Shown: in pieces, positions 1 to 6,270 of the stretch
Layout of the letters: each line of letters starts with the position of its first letter
Numbering within the stretch: position 1 is the stretch's first letter
Origin: Paracoccaceae bacterium
GTDB taxonomy: Bacteria; Pseudomonadota; Alphaproteobacteria; Rhodobacterales; Rhodobacteraceae
Length of the DNA stretch: 9,335 nt
Reading direction: 5' to 3'
Assembly (NCBI GenBank): GCA_020441345.1
Contig: JAGRMK010000351.1
Location: 1 to 9,335 of the forward strand
The notes under the pieces: model-generated
Told to the model about the DNA's origin: nothing
Databases searched by the model: none
The model's input: only the letters and a program-made list of their open reading frames with translations
Program-made: the position numbers and the translations under genes

Positions 1-168
1 CTCGCGGCCCTGCCGGGGGTTTTTGCCGCGGGCGAAATGCTGGATTGGGAGGCCCCGACCGGCGGCTATCTGTTGACCGCCTGCCTTGCCACGGGCCGTT
101 GGGCCGGGCGCGGCGCGGCGCGGTGGTCAGGCTACGATCCCGGTCAGGATATACCCGCCCGCCCGTGA
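1..168 (+). CDS. C-terminal end of an HI0933/BaiN-like NAD(P)/FAD-dependent oxidoreductase (partial at left edge)
   Basis: Reading frame 1 is open from the window edge to a TGA at 166-168 and gives the last 55 residues of a protein whose start lies outside. The segment GVFAAGEMLDWEAPTGGY (residues 6-23), followed by LLTACLATGRWAG, matches the conserved C-terminal flavin-binding part of HI0933/BaiN-like flavoproteins, which are common in proteobacteria. The Ala-Gly-Glu and Thr-Gly-Gly-Tyr clusters belong to the FAD-binding fold of this family. The physiological substrate is unknown for most members. The gene converges on the PPTase gene and their coding ends overlap by 42 bp (127-168). It is probably the chromosomal neighbour of the biosynthetic operon, not part of the pathway. 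Family assignment is fairly sure from this short tail; function is not. Confidence 0.75.
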   Translation, partial: LAALPGVFAAGEMLDWEAPTGGYLLTACLATGRWAGRGAARWSGYDPGQDIPARP

Positions 169-789
169 AAACCGCCCGGCCAACCGATCGCCCATGGCAA
201 AGGGCGCGATGGCTTGCTGAAACTTGGCATGGAATGACCCGCGACTGGGGTTCAGGGTGATTTCGAATGCGTCGAACCCGAAGATCTGCCGCGATCGGGG
301 ATATTGCGCCTTATAGGCGCATTCCTTGGCGCTGAAGATGACTCGCGCCCAAGTATCCGCATCCGACCCAAACCACGCCCGTTCGGTCGGCGTCAGAACC
401 GAGTCGAGAACCTCGCCAGGAAGCGGTTCGTCCCGCTCCAGATCCACGCCCAGCATCTGTTCTGGCTGCCCGGCGATGGCAATCGCCCAACCGCCCGCGT
501 GGCTGATCGATCCGTTTGCTCCGGTGGGCCAGAGCGGTGAGCGGTCGTCGGCCATCGGAATAGCCAGATCGCGGCCCATTGCCGCCCGCGCGGCGATTCG
601 ACCGGCGGTGAATTCGCGCTGGCGGTGCGGCACGGCGGACCGCATCGCCGCCCGCTCGATGTCAAACAACGTTGCCGGATCGGCCCGTGCGATTTCGGCC
701 CAGGCGACGGCAAGCCCCGGATCGAAAACATCCGCCGCCAGCGCCTCTGGCATCTGGCGGCGGTTCGTCGGATGTGCGCCGTGCGTCAC
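127..789 (-). CDS. 4'-phosphopantetheinyl transferase, EntD/Sfp superfamily
   Basis: This 220-residue protein transfers the 4'-phosphopantetheine arm of CoA to the conserved serine of carrier domains, here most likely the PCP and ACP of the two megasynthases in the same operon. Visible motifs are the EntD-type arginine-rich RQREFTAGRIAAR (residues 56-68), GSISHA (93-98), the Mg-binding GVDLE (114-118, with D116 and E118) and FSAKECAYKA (152-161, the WxxKEA/FSxKE motif with K155, E156 and K160). Length and motif spacing are normal for cytosolic EntD-like enzymes. The assigned start is a GTG whose last two bases are part of the NRPS stop (GTGA overlap at 786-789), which suggests translational coupling. 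No good Shine-Dalgarno lies before it; a 7-bp inverted repeat does. An alternative ATG at 753 would shorten the protein by 12 residues without losing a motif. The 3' end overlaps the convergent flavoprotein gene by 42 bp. Function is secure; the carrier targets are inferred from the neighbourhood. Confidence 0.93.
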   Translation of the reverse strand: MTHGAHPTNRRQMPEALAADVFDPGLAVAWAEIARADPATLFDIERAAMRSAVPHRQREFTAGRIAARAAMGRDLAIPMADDRSPLWPTGANGSISHAGGWAIAIAGQPEQMLGVDLERDEPLPGEVLDSVLTPTERAWFGSDADTWARVIFSAKECAYKAQYPRSRQIFGFDAFEITLNPSRGSFHAKFQQAIAPFAMGDRLAGRFSRAGGYILTGIVA

Positions 790-3700
790 CCCAAGCGGCT
801 CAGCCGCTCGGCCCGCATCGCACGGCGGCGCGACATGGCGTCCTGGCGACCGCGCGCGGCCTCGGTGTCAAGCGGAGCCGCGGCGGGTTGCGGCGCGGAG
901 GTCACAGGCTTCAGCTTGCTGTCGATGTGACCGGCCAACGCCGACAGAACCGGGAAACGGAACACGTCGGTGATCGACAGGCCAGGCAGCGCCAGAGCCT
1001 CGCGGATTTCGCGATGCGCTTGCACCGCCAGCAGCGAATGGCCGCCCAGCGCGAAGAAATTGTCCCCCGGTTTGACCTCGGCCAGACCCAGGACACCGCG
1101 CCAGATCGTTGCAATCCGCGCCAGCGTGTCACCGCCATTGGCCGCGACGGGTGCCGCGATAACGGCGGGCCGCACCACACCGGGCGCAGGCAGAGCCTTG
1201 CGGTCAATCTTCTTGTTCGGCGTCAGCGGGAAGCGATCGAGCTTGACGATATGCGCCGGCACCAGATGCGCCGGCATCCGTTCCGCCAGCGCGGCGCGCA
1301 GCGCGCTGCCCTCCGCGGATCCGATGACATAGGCGACCAGACGGACATCGCCTGGCGTTTCTTCCCGCGCGATAACGACGCTCTGCGTGACGCCGGGTTG
1401 CGCATCGAGCGCGGTTTCGATCTCGCCCAGTTCTATCCGATAGCCGCGGATCTTGACCTGATGATCCGCGCGGCCGAGGAAATCGACCGTGCCATCGGCC
1501 CGCAGCCGCACCAGGTCGCCCGTGCGATACAGACGGCCAGGCGCGAACGGGTTGTCGATGAACCGCTCTGCCGTCAGCTCGTGCTGTTGCCAATAGCCGC
1601 GCGTCACACCCGCACCGCCGATCCACAATTCGCCTTCGGTTCCAACCGGCACGGGGTTGCGGGCATCATCCAGCACATGCAGCGTCGTGTTCGCGATGGG
1701 CGAGCCGATGCCGACCACCCCGTCGCCACCCGTCGATGTGGCGGTGGTGGACCAGATGGTCGTTTCGGTCGGTCCATACATGTTCTGCACCGGATTTCCG
1801 GTGATCTGTGCCAGATCCGCCGCAAGCGCACCGGGCAGCGCCTCGCCACCGATCATCAGGTGATCGACACGACCCAGGGCCACGCGTGCCTCGTCATTGG
1901 TGACCAGCATCCGCGCCATGGACGGCGTGCATTGCAGATGCGTGACCCCGTGGCGGACAATCTGGGCGGACAGCGAAAAATCATCCTCGGCCAGTTGTGC
2001 CGGGGCGTTCGAGCGCCGCAGAACCTCAGCCAGCGGGAAGAGCCCCTCCAGCACCTGCTGCGTCGGGATGCCGTAGTCGATCAGGCATCCGATCTCGTCT
2101 ACCCCGATGGCCTTGAGCTGCTCGACGCGGCGCAGGCAGTCGTCAACCGTGCCGAAAAGGCCAGAGTCCTCGAAATAGCGGTTGAAGGCGAATTCCAGGA
2201 TGCCGTCGACTTCGTCCTGGCTCAGGCTGCGCAGGTCGATATCCATCGGGTTTTCAACACCCTTCGGCTTTTTGAACGCCGGGAATGCCCAGGCGTATTG
2301 CTTGACCAGTCCGGCAGCCGCCAGAAGGTAGTTCTTCATCGGTTTGCGTGCGGTTTCGCGGGCGATCTCGCGGGTGCGGGCGACATAGGTGTGCAGCATC
2401 AGGGTGACGCTGAAATCCTTGGGGTCGTGGCCCGCCTTGCGCAGCGCCTCGTGATAGATCTTGATCTTGCCCGCGACCTCGTCGATCGATTGGCCCAACA
2501 GATGCGTCAGAACATTCGCGCCGATCTCGCCCGCCTCGCGCCAGGTATCCGGGTTTCCGGCGATGGTCAGCCACAAGGGCAGTTCCCGGGACACCGGGCG
2601 TGGCAGGGATTGCACCGACCGGGTTTCGCCGTTGTGATCGAAATCGACCGCCTCGCCGCGCCAGAGTTTGCGCACCTTGTCGATGGTGTCGAACATCGCC
2701 GCCTTGTTGTTCGGCACCGAGTTTTCCGGCCGCAGCACGAAATCCACCGGATGCCAGCCCGAGGCAATACCCAGACCCGCGCGCCCGTTCGTCAGGTTGT
2801 CGATCACCGCCCATTCCTCGGCGATGCGCAGCGGATGGTGCAGCGGTGCGACGATCGAGCCAGAGCGCACGGCGATGTTTTTCGTCACCGCCGCCACGGC
2901 CGCGCCAGTCACCGAGGGGTTCGGATAGGGGCCACCGAAGGCATGGAAATGCCGTTCGGGCGTCCAGACGGCACGGAATCCGTGCGTATCGGCGAACTTG
3001 GCACCTTCCAGCAGCAATTCGTATTTCTGCGGGCCGGGTCCATCGTCGTTGCCCCAGTAGAACAGGCTGAAATCCATGGGCTTTTCGGATATCGGCATCG
3101 ACCCGCCAGAGACCATCATGCGGTCCTCGTCCGAGGTCAGCACCAGCTTGAAGCCACGCGCCAGCGTCCAGAAAAGCTCTAGCACGGAAATGTCGAACGA
3201 CAGCGAAGTCACCGCCAGCCAGACGCCTGCCGGATCGTGCTGAATGCGGTCATCCATCCCGGCAAAGAAGTTGGCGACATTGCGGTGTTCGACCATCACG
3301 CCCTTTGGCAGACCCGTCGAGCCCGAGGTATAGATAAGATACGCAAGGTTTTCCGGCGCGGCGCCGTGTTCCGGGTTCGTGACGGGTGCACTGGCAAGTC
3401 GTGTATCGGTGTCCAGAACCAGCAACTCGCCGGTGTGGTCCGGCAGCGCATCGATCAGCGCCGATTGCGTGACGATCACCGGTGCGGCACTGTCGGTCAG
3501 GAAATGCCGCAGCCGGTCGGCGGGATAGGACGGATCCATCGGCACATAGGCGCCACCCGCCTTCAGGATGCCCAAAGCTCCGATCAGCAGCTCGGGCGCG
3601 CGGCGGGTGCACAGGGCGACCGGCACATCTGGCCCCACACCCATGCCTTGCAGCACATGCGCAACCGCGTTGGCGCGTGCGTTCAACTGCGCGTAGCTGA

Positions 3701-5324
3701 GGGTTTGACCCTCGAACACCAGAGCGGGCGCATCCGGGCTGCGGGCGACCTGCGCTTCGAACATCTGCGGGATCGTTGCGGTGTCGAAGGCGCGTTCGGT
3801 GTTGTTGAGGCGTTCGATCAGGGCGCGTTCGGGGGCGCTGATGCGATCCAGATGCGCCAGCGGGGTTTCGGTTTCGGCACCGGCCAGATGAAGAACGCGC
3901 GCGACGCAGAGCTCAAGCGTCGCCTCGTCCATGCGCGACAGATCGGCCGAAAGTGCGACACCATCGGCGCCGTCGATCACGCAAAGCGCGGTTCCGTCGA
4001 TATGCCTGCCGCCTTCTGCCAGGCCCAGCGCGGGCATCGTGATCGGCACCAGCGCCGGGTCGCGCCAGATCAGGTCACAGGGATAGGCCGGAAAGCGCGC
4101 GGTCGCCGCGGCGGTTTCCGCGATGCCGGTTTCCAGCGCCGCCAGCGTGTTGCCCGCCAGGGTCATCGGAACCCAGGCGCGGATATAGCGCGGTGTCTTG
4201 TTGTGCAATTCGGTGGTTTCGGCGGCGGCATAGGCCCATCCACCCGGCGCATAGCTGGCGAGGATCGCCGCCGCGCGCCGCGCGCTGACACCCGAAAGGA
4301 CGCGCGTCGCAAGCCCGGCGCCGGCGGGTCGTGCGCCCTGCAGATCAACCGGCGCGAACCCGGTCAGGGCCTTGCGCCAATGGGTTTCGCCCGGAGTGAC
4401 GCGGGCAATCGCCTCGTTCAAAAGCCTGGCGTCGGGTTGCGGCAAACGCTCGCCCAGTGTGGCCACGGCGCCTGCCGCAACCGGTGCATCGGCCAGATCG
4501 GTCAGGTCCGACAGCCGGATCGCGCCGTCTGCGCAGGCGATCAGCAGATCTTCGCCCGCTTCCAGCACGGTTCCGGGTTCGCCCGTGCCCGTTGCAAGGC
4601 TGGCCTGACCGACGGCAAACACACCCGCCGCTGTTTCGATCTTGGGCAACGCCAGCGGGTTCCAGTAGCCGCCATGATCCAGCGCGCGAACCAGGCGCAG
4701 CAGTTCCGCTGCCGGGCGCGAGAAATCCAGCCGAGCGGCGGCTTCGGGGCGGTCGTTCTTCAGGCATAGCGTGCGTTGCGACAGATCCTGCTTGCGCCGG
4801 TTCGGCGCGCCGCTTTCCAGCGCCGCGACCACGGCGGGAAAGCTGTCGATCGCCGCACCATAGCAGCGCGCGTTCAGCGAAAATGCTGTGTCATCCTCGC
4901 TGATGTCAAAAAACGCCTGTTCCAGGATGTCGCCTTCATCGACGCCACCCTCGATCAGGTGCCAGGTGATGCCGTGTTGCGTCTCGCCGTTCAACCGGGC
5001 CCAGACCGGCGCGTTCAGCCCCGCGTAGCGCGGCAGCGGTCCGTCGTGAAAATTGACCGCGCCTTGCGACGCGCGGGCCAGCAAGGCGTCGGGCAGGATC
5101 GACAGGTTGGCAATCGACAAGAGCCAGTCGAACGATCCCGCAACCCGGTCTTCCAGCCCCTTGCCCGGCGCCACGACCGGGATCTTCGCCCCCTCGGCCC
5201 AGGCGATCACATCCGCATTGTGACTGACGACGGTATGGATGACATGGCCACGCCCCAGCAAGATCTTTGCACACTGCACCAGCAGCGATTCATTACCGAC
5301 CAGAACACTTGAAAACGGGGTCAT
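786..5324 (-). CDS. NRPS-like synthetase: formyltransferase - degenerate C - A domain interrupted by luciferase-like monooxygenase - PCP
   Basis: This 1512-residue cytosolic megaenzyme shows the following domains. Residues 1-290 are a methionyl-tRNA formyltransferase-like domain with the catalytic triad N91, H93 (NFHDGPLPRY) and D129 (GGVDEGD); it should use 10-formyl-tetrahydrofolate. Residues about 312-500 resemble only the C-terminal half of a condensation domain, with no HHxxxDG. The adenylation domain starts near 510, with A3 LIYTSGSTGLPKG at 663-675 and A4 FDISVLELF at 710-718. A luciferase-like flavin monooxygenase of the MupA/Atu3671 type occupies about 735-1110. The A domain then resumes with GGEALP (1159-1164), YGPTETT (1183-1189), YRTGD (1266-1270), a motif A8 region at 1284-1303 and NKKIDR (1370-1375). 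The PCP has LGGHS with S1430. A 40-residue Pro/Ala then Arg-rich tail follows. Specificity residues D711, I712, L715, Q1131, M1157, G1159, M1182, I1190, W1191 and K1372 predict glycine. The ATG has a strong ribosome site and lies one base after the glycosyltransferase stop. There is no thioesterase or reductase domain. Domain calls are secure; the product of the reaction is inferred. Confidence 0.93.
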   Translation of the reverse strand: MTPFSSVLVGNESLLVQCAKILLGRGHVIHTVVSHNADVIAWAEGAKIPVVAPGKGLEDRVAGSFDWLLSIANLSILPDALLARASQGAVNFHDGPLPRYAGLNAPVWARLNGETQHGITWHLIEGGVDEGDILEQAFFDISEDDTAFSLNARCYGAAIDSFPAVVAALESGAPNRRKQDLSQRTLCLKNDRPEAAARLDFSRPAAELLRLVRALDHGGYWNPLALPKIETAAGVFAVGQASLATGTGEPGTVLEAGEDLLIACADGAIRLSDLTDLADAPVAAGAVATLGERLPQPDARLLNEAIARVTPGETHWRKALTGFAPVDLQGARPAGAGLATRVLSGVSARRAAAILASYAPGGWAYAAAETTELHNKTPRYIRAWVPMTLAGNTLAALETGIAETAAATARFPAYPCDLIWRDPALVPITMPALGLAEGGRHIDGTALCVIDGADGVALSADLSRMDEATLELCVARVLHLAGAETETPLAHLDRISAPERALIERLNNTERAFDTATIPQMFEAQVARSPDAPALVFEGQTLSYAQLNARANAVAHVLQGMGVGPDVPVALCTRRAPELLIGALGILKAGGAYVPMDPSYPADRLRHFLTDSAAPVIVTQSALIDALPDHTGELLVLDTDTRLASAPVTNPEHGAAPENLAYLIYTSGSTGLPKGVMVEHRNVANFFAGMDDRIQHDPAGVWLAVTSLSFDISVLELFWTLARGFKLVLTSDEDRMMVSGGSMPISEKPMDFSLFYWGNDDGPGPQKYELLLEGAKFADTHGFRAVWTPERHFHAFGGPYPNPSVTGAAVAAVTKNIAVRSGSIVAPLHHPLRIAEEWAVIDNLTNGRAGLGIASGWHPVDFVLRPENSVPNNKAAMFDTIDKVRKLWRGEAVDFDHNGETRSVQSLPRPVSRELPLWLTIAGNPDTWREAGEIGANVLTHLLGQSIDEVAGKIKIYHEALRKAGHDPKDFSVTLMLHTYVARTREIARETARKPMKNYLLAAAGLVKQYAWAFPAFKKPKGVENPMDIDLRSLSQDEVDGILEFAFNRYFEDSGLFGTVDDCLRRVEQLKAIGVDEIGCLIDYGIPTQQVLEGLFPLAEVLRRSNAPAQLAEDDFSLSAQIVRHGVTHLQCTPSMARMLVTNDEARVALGRVDHLMIGGEALPGALAADLAQITGNPVQNMYGPTETTIWSTTATSTGGDGVVGIGSPIANTTLHVLDDARNPVPVGTEGELWIGGAGVTRGYWQQHELTAERFIDNPFAPGRLYRTGDLVRLRADGTVDFLGRADHQVKIRGYRIELGEIETALDAQPGVTQSVVIAREETPGDVRLVAYVIGSAEGSALRAALAERMPAHLVPAHIVKLDRFPLTPNKKIDRKALPAPGVVRPAVIAAPVAANGGDTLARIATIWRGVLGLAEVKPGDNFFALGGHSLLAVQAHREIREALALPGLSITDVFRFPVLSALAGHIDSKLKPVTSAPQPAAAPLDTEAARGRQDAMSRRRAMRAERLSRLG
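794..808 (-). repeat. Perfect 7-bp inverted repeat before the PPTase start
   Basis: AGCGGCT and AGCCGCT are separated by one base, so the transcript could form a short GC-rich stem (six pairs with a three-base loop). It lies in the last codons of the NRPS gene and ends 4 nt before the GTG start of the PPTase gene, in the place where a ribosome binding site would be expected. It could affect initiation or be a coincidence of coding sequence. Confidence 0.4.
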
Positions 5325-5325
5325 T

Positions 5326-6270
5326 TTAACTCTCCTGCGAAAGACGCGTTCCCCAACTGTGTTTCACGAGATCGCGGAAAAAATGTGGCGGCGACTGGCG
5401 CGGCTTGCGTTGCAGTATTCTGCGCAGACCGTAAACACCCAGCCCAGCAACATGCGCCAGCGTCGCGCAGAGCGCGTAGACCCGCCCATGGTTCTTTTCG
5501 AAATAGTAACGACGCGAGGAAAACCAATAGCTTGGCACTCGTTTCCAGGTTTTCATGCCAGTGCTCACCGAGCCGATATGCATCACCCGGCTTTCCACGA
5601 CATAGACCGTGGGCCATCCCGCGCGTGCGGCACGATGACACAGGTCGGTCTCCTCGAAATACAAGAAAAACGTCTCGTCAAAGAGACCGATCTGATCCAG
5701 CACCGTCCGCCGCATCAGCACGCTGGCCCCGGCCAGCCAGTCGACCCGCGTGGTTACGGTCGGCAGATCGGGTGCGACGATGGCGTTTTTCAGCAACCGC
5801 GAGATCGGTCCGGTTTTCGCCGCACCCTCGAATTCGCTGGCAATCGACGGAAAGCGGAAGGCGGTTGTATGCGGCTCTCCGGCTTCACCGTGAATATGGC
5901 TGCCCGCGAACCCGGCGTCGGGATGCGTTTCCAGATAGTCCTTCAGCGCCCGGATCGCGTCGGGCGCGGGAAAGGCGTCCGAGTTCAGGATATAAACGAA
6001 ATCGGGTTTCGACCCGTCGGGCAGGCCAGCGTGAATGCCGAAATTGTTGCCTGCGCCGTATCCGCCATTGCGCCCCGATTGCAACACGCGCACGCGCGGC
6101 CAGTCGCGCGCGGCCTCGGTCATCGCTTCGAACGAGCCGTCCTGGCTGTCGTTGTCGACAATCGTGATCGCGCCGTCGATGCCCTGCATCGCGGTCATCG
6201 CCGATTGCGCGGCGCGCAGGGTCATCTCGGCCGTTCGCCAGTTGAGAATGACGCATAGAACCGAGCTCAT
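5326..6270 (-). CDS. Family 2 glycosyltransferase (WbbL/rhamnosyltransferase-like)
   Basis: This 314-residue protein should transfer a sugar from an activated nucleotide donor. It has a GT-A fold signature: VILNW at residues 7-11, IVDNDSQDGS (37-46), the GGYGAGNNFGI segment (69-79), LNSDAFP (95-101, the position of the metal-binding DxD-like motif, with D98), WLAGASVLMRR (178-188) and GLFDETFFLYFEETD (195-209, the acidic acceptor-side motif). This arrangement is typical of WbbL-like rhamnosyltransferases and related GT2 enzymes. The C-terminal part from about 250 is rich in aromatic and basic residues with one moderately hydrophobic stretch near 265-280, which may be a membrane contact. Its ATG overlaps the PKS stop (ATGA) and is preceded by GGAGG, and the NRPS starts one base after its stop, so it is an integral member of the operon. 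Sugar donor and acceptor cannot be read from the sequence. It may glycosylate the polyketide/peptide product. Confidence 0.9.
   Translation of the reverse strand: MSSVLCVILNWRTAEMTLRAAQSAMTAMQGIDGAITIVDNDSQDGSFEAMTEAARDWPRVRVLQSGRNGGYGAGNNFGIHAGLPDGSKPDFVYILNSDAFPAPDAIRALKDYLETHPDAGFAGSHIHGEAGEPHTTAFRFPSIASEFEGAAKTGPISRLLKNAIVAPDLPTVTTRVDWLAGASVLMRRTVLDQIGLFDETFFLYFEETDLCHRAARAGWPTVYVVESRVMHIGSVSTGMKTWKRVPSYWFSSRRYYFEKNHGRVYALCATLAHVAGLGVYGLRRILQRKPRQSPPHFFRDLVKHSWGTRLSQES
5331..5336 (-). promoter_or_regulatory. Ribosome binding site of the NRPS gene
   Basis: The minus strand reads AGGAGA, with the AGGAG core 7 nt before the ATG at 5324, in the last codons of the glycosyltransferase gene. 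It fixes the NRPS start at the first residue of the formyltransferase fold (MTPFSSVLVGN). Confidence 0.8.

Noticed and set aside
1251..1276. Direct repeat of 11 bp (ATGCGCCGGCA) spaced 15 bp apart
   Set aside because: It encodes the PAHLVPAHIV stretch of the A domain, where similar residues are expected; no sign of a regulatory or mobile element.
672..3182. Long plus-strand open frame (836 codons) opposite the NRPS gene
   Set aside because: Its translation is Arg/Gln/His-rich with no recognisable domain, and the opposite strand encodes unmistakable A, monooxygenase and PCP motifs. It is a by-product of high GC.
3237..4769. Plus-strand open frame (510 codons) opposite the N-terminal half of the NRPS
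   Set aside because: Same pattern: basic low-information translation, antisense to conserved formyltransferase and A-domain motifs.
5239..6258. Plus-strand open frame (339 codons) opposite the glycosyltransferase
   Set aside because: No recognisable domain; the minus strand carries a full set of GT2 motifs with a ribosome site.
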